Part shown: positions 22,500-34,620 of the stretch, in pieces
Position numbering within the stretch: the first letter of the stretch is position 1
Layout of the letters: the number at the start of each line of letters is the position of its first letter
Assembly (NCBI RefSeq): GCF_947242115.1
Contig: NC_074715.1
Location: 52,020,080-52,084,079 of the forward strand
From: Biomphalaria glabrata
Taxonomy: Eukaryota > Mollusca > Gastropoda > Planorbidae
Reading direction: 5' to 3'
DNA: 64,000 nt
The notes under the pieces: model-generated
Seen by the model: the letters and a program-made list of their open reading frames with translations, nothing else
What the model was told of the DNA's origin: nothing
Database searches by the model: none
Position numbers and translations under genes: made by a program

Positions 22500-23265
22500 T
22501 TTTTAGGGGGCCCCGTAAGGAGAAGCTTCTACTTTTTGTTTTTGGTCTGTGTGTTATGTTTACATCTCAAAATATTAACCGCGCCATTGAAAGCCCAATT
22601 TACATTCACCTTTATCGTATCATGCTGAAAAATAGTGTAATGGTTTTCCAAAAGCGAACTTTTTGCTTCGACTAATCATTATGTTGGTCTCTCTGTATAG
22701 CACAATATTCTTTAAAACTAGAAAAACACTAAAAAAAGAAATACTAAAAAAACCCCCAAAAAACAAAGCTTATATTAAGCGTAATTGAATCAATGAGTTT
22801 AGATCAGTCAGACAGTTATGTAATTACATCCATGATTGATCCAGACAAAATAAATCTGTGCGATTAGAAATATTTTTACCGAGTGTTTTTGTTTAGCTTT
22901 TAGCTTTCTGAATGCGCTAATATCCCATCACTTGTCTGGACCAGTTGTGAAAAAGGGGGAGGGGAGGTATCTTGGTGAATGTTTACATGATCGTTTTTTA
23001 AATGCATTTAAAAAAATGTTCACCCAGGGCTCAAGGGAACTAATACAGCTTATACCACCACATCTTTCAAGAACGATTTCTTTCCATTGTTCAAACAAAC
23101 TAATTAATTACTAATAGTTAATTGGTTAATTTTTATAGATTCTTTTGTTGTCAGGTAATAGAAATAACTGTGCAAAATTTCAGCTTGATCCGAGATTGTT
23201 TGTGACAGAAATCGCGTGTACAAACTTCTCACCTGACAGAGTTGATAAAAGCTTTGTACAAAAAT
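22500..23265 (+). repeat. Dispersed repeat R1, longest copy
   Basis: It begins TTTTTAGGGGGCCCCGTAAG, similar to 3685, and includes the segment shared with 21360-21950. It ends near GAGTTGATAAAAGCTTTGTA, which also closes copy 2. Both copies lie in the same orientation about 1 kb apart. No terminal repeat or coding capacity was found. Confidence 0.65.
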
Positions 23266-24461
23266 GTTTAAATCTTGTTTTGTTATCGCTTTTATTTTCT
23301 TACAAATATGTCCAGCCTCTTTCTGGTGCTAAAAAAAGCGTATTGATTTGTTTTTTTAATTGAAGTAATGCGATAATCGTCAAGACACGCGAGCTCTCTC
23401 TAACACACACACACACTATTTTGAAATGAAGTTACATTTTGTCAGGTACACAGTATGTACCATTAACACTTTTCCCTTTCTCTTACACCTATGCCAGTAG
23501 GTGCATCAACAGTTCAACATGGACTCGACATGATTTTAAACGCAAGATTACTGAAAGAAGTTTGTGTTTTAATTCAATAGATGTATGGCCTCGACTTTGT
23601 TCACAGCATCAAACAATTCCAAAATAAGTCTTGAGTTTTAGGTTTAGGTTTCTTCCATAAAGTTCTTTACTACATACATATGGCTCGATAATCTAGGGTA
23701 TGATTCTCGCATGTAGACCTTAACATGCAGTAAATATTACAAAGTATCACTCAACGAAGGAGCATAAAATTAGTATTTATTTACAGTCAACAGCAAGTAC
23801 ACATATAATATTGAATGCATAATCATCAATAAATGAAATATTAAAATGTGCCCAACTGAGATACTAAAGGGCGCTTAGACTAGATTCATTGAACAAAAGG
23901 CTATCAATGCCATACATAATATTACCCACAAATAGTCAGTTCTCATACATAACAATGAATAGAAAGAAACCCATGATATTGAGCAACCTGCGAAACACCA
24001 ACCCGAGTCACATGCATGAAATCTTCAAGACGCAAAACGAAACCAGCAAGACAACTGCATAAGTTATAACATCTCCTTACGCTAGGCATACAACTGGTAA
24101 ACAAAACACAAGCACCCTACTTAGACCACGTCAGCTCTCCATCTGCTAGACTGACCGCTAGAAACCTAATTGCCCCCCCCCCTTGAAAATCCCGTGATAA
24201 AAACAATTCACACACCAACCAACAAAATAAACAAACACACCAACAATCTCACATCTTACACACCCCCACTCTTGACAATGGCTAAGGCTTTTTTTCTTCT
24301 CTGTAATTCAAAACTAATTTTGTATGTTGCACACACCCCACTCCCAACAGCACGCAGTTTTAAAATCGAAATGCAAATTCTTTTTATTATTATTTTTTTT
24401 AAGCCAGTTTATTCAGATTTCATGGCAGCGATTTCAATGCAACACAAAAAAGTACTTTAAG
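23266..24461. other. No recognised gene
   Basis: AT-rich, with a short AC run (23405-23416) and a C tract at 24173-24182. No frame with a recognisable domain. Confidence 0.4.
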
Positions 24462-24705
24462 TTCCCCCTTTCAGACCATGTCATCTATGGGGCAGATGAT
24501 GTAAAGGTCATCTTTTTTTTTCTGTGGCCCACGGACCTACGACCTTTTACTTTTCCCCAACTAATGTCAGGCACCCATTAAAGCTGGGTGGACCCAGAGG
24601 CGCCCAAAGATCCCGAAATAAAAAATCCCAGTCTTGATCAGGATTCGAACCTAGCACCTCTGGTCTGAAAGCCAAGCGCAAGCACTCAGCCACCGCGCCT
24701 CCTGT
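24462..24705 (-). mobile_element. SINE family S1, antisense
   Basis: The plus strand reads GTTCCCCCTTTCAGACCATG, GATGATGTAAAGGTCATC, AAAGCTGGGTGGACCC and AGGATTCGAACC, and ends TCAGCCACCGCGCCTC. There is an internal deletion between the two middle blocks. Confidence 0.8.
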
Positions 24706-27467
24706 TGCAATATGAATATAAATCTTTTAATGCTCAAAATTCTTATGCTTCTGAATGCTTTTTTTTTTTTTAAACTGAAACCAAGCATTTGTTGTCTAAT
24801 TAGAACATCGAAGCAGAGCACTTAAAAGCATACAAAGTCGAACAGAGCAGGCACAATGCATGAAGACAATAAATAAACGATAGGAGCAGACAACTCTCCA
24901 TCTATTTATTGATATACTGTCCAGTCTGTGATTTAAGTAATTACAGTGATTTAGGAAACCCAGCATAGGATTCTGGGATGTCGTAGACATGTTCCGGTCA
25001 CGTGTATGTCAACTAATGATGCATTGTGTATGTGTTTACGTGTGCCCTCAAAGCTGTCAACAATCTTGGTTAAAAGTTGTAAGCTGTATTGATCTCCTGG
25101 GTTTTAAGTTTGATGTACTTCTGGTTTGAAGAAACTTCCGCCATCTTTTTTTTTTCTAGGTAGGAAATGTTATTTACCAAAATTTCCCGCCTAAGTGATT
25201 GATCATCTGCTTAGCTGCTGTCTAAATACTTGCCTTGTTTAAATTAAATGCTGTCCAGGACCCAATGAATGATAGATCTACTTCTTTGGTTGAGATGCTG
25301 TCCAGAATCCATTTGTAGGTCTTTAGATGCTGTTCAAGGGACGAGAATGATAGGTCCAGGAGACAATCCTAGATTGTTATATAATTTGTTATCTTGTCAG
25401 CTTGGATGTTGCTCGTATTAGTGTCCAGTCTGTGGCATTTTACGTCTCGAGAGACGCTCTTTTCCCTTGAGAGACGCTCTTTTCCCTTTGCAGCCACTAG
25501 TGTGAGGCCAATCCTTGATGCACAGCTGCAGTGTCCAGTAGACTGTAGCATTCTCTCAGCGACATCTTTGTCTGAAGAGCTGCATTGATTAGAAAGGTTA
25601 TTTCATTACATCCGTTAGGAGAACTTCGATTCTCTCGTCGGACAGGAGGCCGGAAGGAGCTGTGTAACAGTGTTAAGCTACCACTTCCGTGGGAGAGCCG
25701 CCATTTGGCACGAGGGTTCTTACATACCCACCACGCGCAATGTACTCGGCGCTGCGGTAGTATACAAAGGTGTTTTCTTTCCATGGCTGCTTCCACGAAG
25801 GTCGGTATTGGCATTAGCATGCCGCCCAGACCTCGCTGTCATTTATTTTAACTTTTTAACCCAGTCCTGACAATGGTTGGTAAGATTTGACGGAGAAAAG
25901 AGACATGCAATTGGTTTCTCTAGGGTCGTTCTTTACGGGCATCTTTTCGTTTCGTATGGTCGAAAAAAAGGTGTCTTAAAAATGTTTGAAGATTCTTGGA
26001 ATTCTCTTGATCTTAATCAAGAAAACGTAACTCCCTTTTTTTTCCCGTGAATAGACCAACACGCTAACAAATCTGTTGGAGGAAGTCAAGGACACACAAA
26101 ATAAAGAAGTAATGCACAGAAAGTTGGCAGCGTTGGGTCGACTGGAACTGTGAGACAATACATCGAAGAACAAAATATTGTGAAGAACTGAGAGAGAGAG
26201 AGTTGAGACAAAAAATAATTTGAGAAAGATGAAAGAGAAATAGAAAACAAGAGAAAGAGAGGGATTTATCAGCACAACCACAGTGTAAGCCGCCAGTGTG
26301 GCTGTTTTGTACCGAGCCAATACGTTTGGAACATAGTAGCAACCCCTCGTGTCTCTCCTAACGCCCTCTGCCAGGCAGACGATATATTGATGAGTTGTGG
26401 AATCCCCCCCCCCCAAACACTCCCCGCCTCTTCGAGTGAACTTGAAAAAAAAATGTCAAAGGCACGTTGGTAACACGACGTCTCGTCTCGTGCATATGTC
26501 GTCTGCCGTCTGGAGCCAGTTCTCACCGCCAGTGATCACTTCTGTTGACAACTTTTGCACGTTGGAAGGAAATAAAAAGATTTAATTTGATTAGATTTAG
26601 ATTATATATATATATATATATATCCAAAGTGTACTGTTCACTTTATGTGTGTTCAAATAAGCTCAATGCCAACTTTAAAAAAAGAAAAATTAACAATAAA
26701 AACAATAAGTTGTGCTTTTTATTATTTCGTTTCTTGAGACTCCAGTGACCTGAAATTAAGAAAGACATTAACAGTGTAGATATAAAAACTTGAATTCTTT
26801 GTGTGCCTCGGGATCCAAGGTGGTTTAGACGTCTAGTTGCTGTCGTGTGGACGCGATAGTTTGTATTGACTTCTGCTACGATGTGTCATCACGGAGATTA
26901 TGGAAGGTTCTAAATACCAGGAACATTGGCACGGAGTGGGGGGGGGGGGGCGAAGTTACTCGAGCTGCACTAGCCACGACCCTTTGTCGTCTGCTAGGGA
27001 CGTAACGAAAGATGATGTCCGAATGTGACGCAGACCTGGATTGCGTATCTGGAGGAGGGCGACCGAATGTTGACCCTGTGACCAGGGACTGCATTCTCGA
27101 CATGACCTCGTTCACCTGTCCAGGTAAATGGGGGTTGGGGTCATGGGTAGTGGCCTTCAATCTGTAGTTAGTGAATTGTGATGTTTTTAATGTGTTCAAT
27201 GTAGAATGTTAGATACGATATCTGATGCAATGAGTTTTTGGTGTTTGTCCATCTTTTCAGTACCCAGATTTAAGTCCTTTAATAGTTCGTCATTATCCTC
27301 CTGCGATATGGTTTTGCATAAATGAATAAAAACCGATAAGAAATATTACTGCGTGGTTACTGTTCTTCTCTTTTGTTTATAACTTAAGTCAGGCTAGTTT
27401 GATTTCTTTAGATTGCAATGTTATCAAATCCCTTTTTATTGTTTCAATTAAGGAAAAAGTTACGGTG
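24706..27467. other. Unassigned, somewhat GC-richer stretch
   Basis: I see no confirmed gene. Noted are a 20-bp tandem duplication (GAGACGCTCTTTTCCCTT, 25449-25488), a CpG-bearing segment at 25580-25830 with frames open on both strands but no family resemblance, a C tract at 26405-26414, a TA run at 26606-26624 and a G tract at about 26938-26950. A weak candidate exon at 27012-27123 is discussed under findings. Confidence 0.35.
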
Positions 27468-27640
27468 GCTGAGCGGTAAAGTGCTCGGCTTCCGAATCGG
27501 GGGTGCCGGGTTCGATTCCTGGTGATAACTGGGATTTTTAATTTCGGTATCTTTTGTCTGTAGTCCACAGAAACAGATGACCTTTACATCATCTGCCCTC
27601 TAGATCAAAAGGTCTAAAAGGGGAACTTTACTTTTTTCTT
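27468..27640 (+). mobile_element. SINE family S1 with clear Pol III boxes
   Basis: The head reads GGTGGCTGAGCGGTAAAGTG (A-box-like) and GGGTTCGATTCC (B box), spaced as in a tRNA gene. The body has a large internal deletion that joins ATCTTTTGTCTG directly to CCACAGAAACAGATGACC. Confidence 0.85.
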
Positions 27641-28008
27641 TACATCATTTTATTAATTTTATACCTACTTAAACTTACAAGTGCCTCAAATTTTTAAAAA
27701 TTTTAAACTAAAACGATTCTCTTTGAAAAAAAAAAACAAACTCTGACCCACTTTTAGGCAGGCGTGACACTATTAGGAAAGCCATCAGTGACAAACACAC
27801 ACGCCTACATAATGTTTAGGCTGGAACCATTCTAAACGCTTACAACTGTTTTCACTTGTCAACTCTCGCGCCAACACCTGTGTCAAGAGTGGATCAGCCA
27901 GGGCCATTCTAAAAGATGTACTACTCCCTCCGCAGTTCACTTTGGGTCATTCCTCACCGAGGCCCAACACAACGCTTTCTTATTTACACGGAAACAAAAA
28001 CGAACATA

Positions 28009-28229
28009 GTTCGAGAGGAACCTGTGGTCTCTGGTTGACAGTTCGAGAGGAACCTGTGGTCTCTGGTTGACAGTTCGAGAGGGACCTATCGTCTCTGATT
28101 GACAGTTCGAGAGGGACCTATCGTCTCTGGTTGACAGTTCGAGAGGGACCTATCGTCTCTGGTTGACAGTTCGAGAGGGACCTATCGTCTCTGGTTGACA
28201 GTTCGAGAGGGACCTATCGTCTCTGGTTC
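28009..28229. repeat. 32-bp minisatellite, 7 units
   Basis: The unit is AGTTCGAGAGGGACCTATCG plus TCTCTGGTTGAC. The first two units carry the variant GGAACCTGTGG, and the remaining five carry GGGACCTATCG, so the array grew by amplification of one variant. Confidence 0.92.
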
Positions 28230-28306
28230 ACGGATAATGTCTAAGGACGTTCAGTCCCGCTCTTGGCACGGCTAAACTTTAATTCTATAATATTGCCATT
28301 ATAAAT

Positions 28307-28520
28307 GGGGCGCGGTGGCTGAGTGGTTCCGAACCTGGGGTACTGGGTTCGAATCTCGACGAAGACTGGGATTTTGAATTTCGAAGTCTAATGTGTGCCT
28401 GACTTTAGTTGGGGAAAGTAAGTGGATCAATGCGCTGGCCACATGACACCCTGCTCGTTACATTGCCTTTACATCATCTGCCCTATAGACCATATGGTCT
28501 GAAAGGGGGAACTTCACTTA
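28307..28520 (+). mobile_element. SINE family S1
   Basis: The head is GGCGCGGTGGCTGAGTGG and B box GGGTTCGAATCTC. The body has CTGACTTTAGTTGGGG, GGCCACATGACACCC and ATGGTCTGAAAGGGGG. The head is shortened between the boxes. Confidence 0.85.
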
Positions 28521-29104
28521 CCAATATAAATACTTTGAACCTTTTCTTATTTAGAACAGTAAATGATTAAGGACATGTCTGTAGTAGAGCCAAACATTGG
28601 TGTAACAAGGATCTTAATTTTGTTTCTAATAGGCTTACGTGATGCGGGCCAGTAAGTGCACATTACTTCAAGGCTCGTGTTTCTGTCACTAATATATTTG
28701 CGAAACATCTGTGTCACAGATCTTCCTCTTTGTGATTATCACATTCTTCATTTGGTTACTTGGTGGGAAGGGGAGAGAAAAACATTTATACTGATTCAAA
28801 GAGTTAATTTCCGTTTAAAACGGCCATGGATTCTAGTTCCGTCGGCAGGATTTTGTCAAGTTGATCAAAGAAACACATCACTGAGGTTTATTATTATTTT
28901 GCTTTAAAAATGTAATATACTGTACTCTTCAAGACTAAATGTTTTCTGTTTATAATTTAATCTCTGAAGACTAAATGTTTTCTGCTTGGATGAATAAATG
29001 TAATATACTCTCTAAAGTCAAAATGTTTTCTGTTAGGAGTGTACACAAGGTTCTATACTCATTTGCTTTGACAATAATTTGCACATAGAAACATCTTTCT
29101 GACA

Positions 29105-29272
29105 ATGGACCTCATTCACCAATCGTATATAAACACATTTAGCCACGTCATGATAAAACAATGAAAAATACGTATCACGTGACAGCCACTATGGATTACA
29201 TAATTTGTACAGAAGATATATAGAATCACGTGGCTAAATGTTATTTGTTTGCGATTGGTGAATGAGGCCCAT
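29105..29272 (+). mobile_element. Palindromic MITE family M1, copy 2
   Basis: 168 bp. It begins ATGGACCTCATTCACCAATC and ends GCGATTGGTGAATGAGGCCCAT. The core is AAAAATACGTATCACGTGAC, AGCCACTATGGATTACATAA and AAGATATATAGAATCACGTG. It is very similar to the copies at 8919 (inverted) and 43207. Confidence 0.88.
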
Positions 29273-29410
29273 TATCATTTTGACAACCATCCTGTGATGC
29301 ATTAGATATTTTGTATTTCAAGGGATTTAACTCTAAGTCTATATTGACAAAAACAAACCGTTGAAACCGTATGGAGTTTAACTTTGTAGGTAAACTCTCA
29401 GCAAATCATA

Positions 29411-29505
29411 CTTGGGGAAAGTAAGTTGATCGTTGTGCTGGCCACATGACACCCTGCTCGTTACATAGCCTTTACATCGTCTGCCCTACGGACCGTATAA
29501 TAACC
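29411..29505 (+). mobile_element. SINE family S1, fragment
   Basis: Only the body middle remains: TTGGGGAAAGTAAGTTGATC, GCTGGCCACATGACACCC, CTTTACATCGTCTGCCC. It is closest to the 28307 copy (same CTGCTCGTTACAT variant). A CAGTGGCGGCTAATTTTGG motif follows at 29503, a common transposon start. Confidence 0.65.
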
Positions 29506-30199
29506 AGTGGCGGCTAATTTTGGAACAAGTTGGCAAGACAGATCTGCGTACGCGCGCACATTTAAAAAAAAAAATTAAAATCATGTATTTTTTTATTTTT
29601 TATTTTTCACTATTATTTTTATTTTTTTGTAAGACAGAAGATTGACGACAATGCTACAAACACCTGTTACCAAATTCATATCATTGACGTGAACTGAATT
29701 CTCTCTTCTCGTGCTCGTTAAGGCTCTTTTAATCGTCTGCTTTCTAAATGTGTATGTACCGCTATCGTAAATACATTAAAAAAAATGGTTATACTAGATC
29801 TAGAATGTATAGCTGTCTTTTGTCTCATGTTTGGTTGGTCGGATTTGTGTGCTCTGGGCGTAGCTAGATCTAGATCTGGACTTCATGCGTCCTTCGGGTT
29901 ACTAGATCTAGATGCTAGTGTCACCAAACTAAGCACTTGTCACGTGACATCAATGTGCTCATGTGTATTACGTCACGGTGTTTACTGTGTGTGCAAGCGA
30001 CCTTGCCAGACCAACACAACTCACCCGACCCTTCATTGTCAACACTTAATTATGATTATAAATATTTTGTTTTATTGATTTTGTTTTCTTTTCAACGCCA
30101 ACTCGCGTTGTTTAAACGTCTGCTGGAGAGTAGATGTAGAATCTAGTGTGGACATATAAATGTAGATCTATTATCTAGTATTAATCTACTGTTTGTTTG

Positions 30200-30364
30200 T
30201 TTGACATGTTTTCGGATGTTCCTGCAGAGTTGAAGATAGTTTACTTCCTAGTCCAAACCTCCCGCAGGACGACGGGGGATGGGAGCGGGCAGGGTTTGAA
30301 CCCCTGACCGTCGATAAATCCCAACGACAGTCCAGCGCGCAAACCGCACGACCAGGCAGCCATC
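30200..30364 (-). mobile_element. SINE family S2, antisense
   Basis: The plus strand reads GTTTTCGGATGTTCCTGCAG, GTCCAAACCTCCCGCAGGAC and GCAGGGTTTGAACCCCTGAC, and ends CACGACCAGGCAGCCATC. Nearly full length. Confidence 0.8.
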
Positions 30365-30411
30365 GATGCTAGCTGATGTTGATCTACTACTGAGATCTGG
30401 TCTAGATGTAG

Positions 30412-31777
30412 CCTGGCGTTCCAGTACCATCTCAGCGTGGTCGCCGGGGGAACACCCCGCTCCTTAGAGGGGTGGCCAAGGGTTCTGGTTGCTCGCTACT
30501 GATGAATGAGCAGTCAGGGAGTTTAAAATGAAAACTAAGGGGTTATGTCCAGCCCCCCCCCACCCGTGGGGCCCCGGGGCAACGGTGAGTAAGAGACCTA
30601 ACGGGATCTCAGAAAAGAGGATAGCGCTGGACACCAACTCCAGGGTTGGTCGGGATCTCCTGGATCCAGGCTGATTCGGGGGTCTCTCTTTGGACAAAGA
30701 CTGGACTGACTGGCGCGGCCTTAGTGGGCTGTGTCGGGCGGTCTGGTTGGCATCCACGAGTTAGGCTCCTAGCCCTTCCCCTGTGAGGTAGTAAAGGAAC
30801 GCGCTTTCCCAATAGTAGTTCTAATACTGGGGGTATGAAACAATCCTCACACACCCACTCCTCCTGTAAGCAAGCTCTTGCCATACGGAGGTGGTGATCA
30901 GTGGTGCGGACTTCCCGCACCCGAGTTTTTGGACCCTCACACACTGCCCCCAAATCGACCTGGGTATGGGGGCCTATATCTGCTACCCAAACCCCGAATC
31001 AGACAAGCTGTCATGTGCATGCGGCCTCGCTGCATGTAGCTTTGACGCTGAATTACCGCCGATAACAATTTCACTCAAACACATGCTCCAAAAACTGCGT
31101 GAAAACATAACCGTTGCGACTACCGTTGTAATGGTTACCGATTCCCAGTCATGCCTCCAAGCCATGGCTGGCTTAGGGGGGAAAGTCCAAATTGGTGGAA
31201 TAGGCATTAGGCGCCGCAAATATCATCCGCCTACTTATTAGAGCTGCCATCTTTATGCAGTGGGTGCCCTCGCACTGCGGCGTGAGGGGCAATGCCGTGG
31301 CTGATGCTCTAGCACGAGAAGGAGCGCTGGCCGTGCCAACTTTCGAATCGCCAAGTACGTTTCAACAGGCTACCACAGTAATACGAGAGTGGGTACATGA
31401 AAGATGGTTAAAATCCTGGGATGATTCCGAAACTGCTAGGGGAGTGTGGCAGCACATGCGCCGCCCTAACCGAGAGGACCCGAGGTGGGGACTAAAAAGG
31501 TCGGAGCAGACGATATCGCGCAGTGGCGCACGGGACACTGCCCCGTTGGTGCATATTTTGCCCGGTTTTGATGCCCGTTGCCGACACTGCGGGAATCAGA
31601 AGAAACGGTGGTGCACGTCTTACAAGAGTGCCCGCAGCTCCGCGGGGAGACGTATCCAATGGTCAACTAGTTTTGTATGGAAGCTATGAGGCACTACGCC
31701 ACACAGCAGAGTTCCTTACCAGGGCACTACGGGAGACCTAGGTCTCCCTGCTTTGCCACCAATCGGAGTTCATCTCA
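30412..31777 (+). mobile_element. Internally deleted I-clade (Nimbus-like) LINE with both ends
   Basis: The block is GC- and CpG-rich against its AT-rich surroundings and is flanked by a perfect 13-bp duplication, GGTCTAGATGTAG, at 30399-30411 and 31778-31790. Its 3' part encodes an RNase H domain: FDAEL, VMVTDSQSCLQAM, and VPSHCGVRGNAVADALA with the His, Asn and Asp of the active site. A CRHCG zinc-knuckle region and LVLYGSYEALRHTAEFL follow, then the end GAGTTCATCTCA, also found at 7096. RNase H after the reverse transcriptase is typical of the I group, and Nimbus is known from Biomphalaria. The first 450 bp are non-coding and probably 5' UTR. The reverse transcriptase and ORF1 are absent, so the two ends are joined by a large internal deletion. 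The RNase H frame also carries frame breaks. The element cannot act alone. Confidence 0.8.
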
Positions 31778-32925
31778 GGTCTAGATGTAGATCTAGATTA
31801 TAGATCTACATCACACATCTAGATCTAGTCCTAGATTGTTTTTATTTTAGACTAGACTCGGACAAACACTCTCAGATCTAGATCTAGATTCTCGAAATCC
31901 AGTTCTGGACTGTAAATCTATACAGATCTAGATGTAGACATAAGACCAGATTTAAAAACTAGCTTTACACTTACCTCTCTATCGTTCTCTCTCTCCTTTT
32001 CTCCCCCCCCCTCTCCGGTCTCTCTCTTTTGAGACTCTTGCTAGATCTAGACTATATAGTTGTCATTGATTAATGCAAACTTGAAATAACAAAAACTTAT
32101 TGGCCCTATTATCAACAGCTGGTGGGAAAAAGACTTGGAGGGTAGTTTACAAAGGAGAGGTCCTGAATCACAGACAGAGAAACTTAGGGGCTGGAAAAAG
32201 TCTGCTAGTTCTGTTTCTTTTCAAATTGTGACCCTGATTGAGACACTAGCATTGGTATCAAGACACTGGAGACATAAAGGGAGAAAGATGAAATCATCTT
32301 TAATATATAGGCTAGATATGATGTGTAAATCCAGTCCACTTAGCATTGAAACTATACTCATACACATCACAGGATCAAAGTTTCATCTTTTAACTCATGA
32401 TGCCCATTTTGAACATATTTTTTTTAATTTGATTTTCTCCTTCTCTTATAGAAATGGGAAGTTGAAGTTAAAGCTCAGCTGACTAGGACTAAGTAATAAA
32501 TTAGCAATGATAAATATTAGCCCTGGTTTACAGATTTTATGTAACCATGGTTGACAAATAGGCTAGCCATAAGTGACAGAACTAGAAAATAGATAAAAGA
32601 CAATGTCACATTTGAAAAATCAATATCTCAGCTCCTATTTCTTCTTTAAAACCTCATTAATCCTTCTGCTGACCTAGTTATTTCATTTCTTTTTTTGAAA
32701 AAAAAATATAACAAGAAAACTGGAATTTCGGGCTGGGTTTAATAAAAAAGATATGATCTAAATTTAATTTCTTTTTAGTCTGAATTTTTTTTATTTTTTT
32801 AAAAATAGATTTACCGTTCTTAAAACTTGTAAAAATATATTAAATAATTTTGAATTATCAGTTACATAAATTATATCTTATCCCAGTTAGCATTATGACT
32901 GATATACTTTTACTATATTTAAGCT
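31778..32925. other. No recognised gene
   Basis: It starts with a TCTAGA-rich patch (31780-31930) and a CT-rich tract (31980-32030). The longest frame, at 32135-32482, has no recognised motif and no supporting splice sites. An untranslated first exon of RNF144A could lie here or further right, but I cannot place it. Confidence 0.35.
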
Positions 32926-32929
32926 TATA

Positions 32930-33240
32930 TCAATACTGTCAGGTCTGTCCTCACCACACGGAATGTCATTTCTGTCCTCTCCACACAGGCTGTTAGGTCT
33001 GTCCTCTCCACACAGGCTGTTAGGTCTGTCCTCACCACACTAGCTGTTAGGTCTGTCATCACCACACAGGCTGTCAGGTCTTTTCTCACTACTCTGCATA
33101 GGCTGTCAGGTCTGTTATCACCACACAGGCTGTTAGGTCTTTTCTCTCTACTCTGCATAGGCTGTCCACACAGGCTGTCAGGTCTTTTCTCACTACTCTG
33201 CATAGGCTGTTAGGTCTATTATCGCTACACTGGCAGTCGT
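32930..33240. repeat. Degenerate minisatellite, about 27-36-bp units
   Basis: About ten units are built on GGCTGTTAGGTCTGTCCTC plus ACCACACA, with longer variants containing TTTTCTCACTACTCTGCATA. The minus-strand open frame across it simply mirrors the repeat (RTDLTACVE repeated) and is not taken as a gene. Confidence 0.85.
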
Positions 33241-34205
33241 GTTCTTGCTCACCAAATACAAAATTAAATTTTAATTTTTAGTTACAAACATTATTTAAAA
33301 TTAACTTAGTACATGAAGAGCACAAAAAGAACTACTAAAAAAAAAGACTCATCTTTCTTCTTGCCATTTGACTTAGTTTTCTTGTTTGTTCTTCATCTTC
33401 ATCTTTTTTTATATTGCCAAATGTATCCTGTTCTACAGTATCTTATTTTTGGTAAAACAAATCTCCTGAACATGTGGGCTGCAAAGCTAGATCAAATGAA
33501 CCAAATAGGTCCAAAGTTTATCATTTTCTTTTTATATTTCCAACATTATTTTCTCATCACTGTCTGTGCATGTCTTGCCCATCTAGCTGAGAGACAATTT
33601 CTTAAACCCTTGCAGACGTCAGGTCTATTTCAATTTAAAACTGATGTGGAAGCTGCATTTGATCTTTGTTTTGAAAAGTTGGGCTCTTTTTTAAAATGGT
33701 GGGTTGTAAATGCACTCTGTGTCTGAATGCAAAACCGGTATTGTTATTTGATTGGGGGATACTGTTTCTTGTTTTTTATAAAACAAAACACGACTCCCGG
33801 GTGAACTTCAAACTAAATGTTGTTACTTCCCTTGATTACCATTCCCAAGTTTCCATAGGGCTGATTGAGGTCAGGAATAGCAAGGATTCAAATCAATACA
33901 GTTTGGTCACTTCTCGTATTCATTCTTTTTATTTTCATCTGACTATACGACAGGGCACATTGAAGGGGAGCGCCAAGACCGGTGTTGCTTGATTAGATTA
34001 CATTAATGCAATCTAGTCTACACTGCTCATTAGCTGCTGTTGTTGTTTTAAGTTTTTCTTAATGATATTTTCTGGTGTTGTATTTAGGTATGTCTTCTAA
34101 TCTTGTGTGATGACATCCTTCATGTGATAAAAATACTGAAATTAGGAGTCTAGTGCATAGACAAACAGAAAATATTTGTTTCATTTCGTCATATAAACTC
34201 TATAA

Positions 34206-34417
34206 AAGTAAAAGTAAAGTTCCCCTTCCAGACCTTGTGGCCAGCACAACGACCAACCGCCTTTGCTTTTCCCCAATTGATGTCAGGTACCCATTACAGC
34301 TGGGTGGACTCAGGGCCGCCCAAAGATCCCAAAATTATAGATCCTAGTCTTCACCAGGATTCAAACGCGGGACCCGGTTCGGGAGTCAAGCGCTTTACCG
34401 CTCAGCCACAGCGCCTC
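34206..34417 (-). mobile_element. SINE family S1, antisense
   Basis: The plus strand reads AAAGTTCCCCTTCCAGACC, GGCCAGCACAACGACCAACC, CATTACAGCTGGGTGGACTC and CAGGATTCAAACGCGGG, and ends GCTCAGCCACAGCGCCTC. It lies about 200 bp before the first coding exon of RNF144A. Confidence 0.82.
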
Positions 34418-34620
34418 CATATAAACTCTATAGAATTATACTATATCAGACTTTTACTGGTTAAGTAGACTTTGTGGTTTAGGACTAACTCAGTTTACTT
34501 CTACTTTGATAAGGGCGGACTTCTCTTAGACTGACTTCTCAGTGTTTTTTCCTTTAATGCAAACATTATAGTCTAAGCTTGTATTATAATCTAAATTTTA
34601 ACAAATTGTCCATTTCAGAG

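Noticed and set aside
25497-25851. Overlapping 107- and 88-residue frames on opposite strands
   Set aside because: Open on both strands because the segment is less AT-rich. No motif, no convincing acceptor and donor pair.
25976-26416. Minus-strand 146-residue frame
   Set aside because: Contains long Ser/Phe/Leu runs from AG/CT-rich sequence, with no domain or codon pattern of a host gene.
27468-27535. Genuine tRNA gene
   Set aside because: A and B boxes are present but the arms do not pair properly and an S1 SINE body follows. Many copies share the same head.
31255-31689. Host RNase H-like gene
   Set aside because: The target duplication, the shared 3' end with 7096 and the broken frames show it belongs to a LINE.
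32925-33203. Minus-strand 92-residue open frame
   Set aside because: It translates the minisatellite (RTDLTACVE repeated). No start context, splice support or homology.
33313-33992. Plus-strand frames of 137 and 98 residues upstream of RNF144A
   Set aside because: Hydrophobic, Phe/Leu-rich AT-driven frames with no recognisable domain. They do not join RNF144A exon 1 in any frame.
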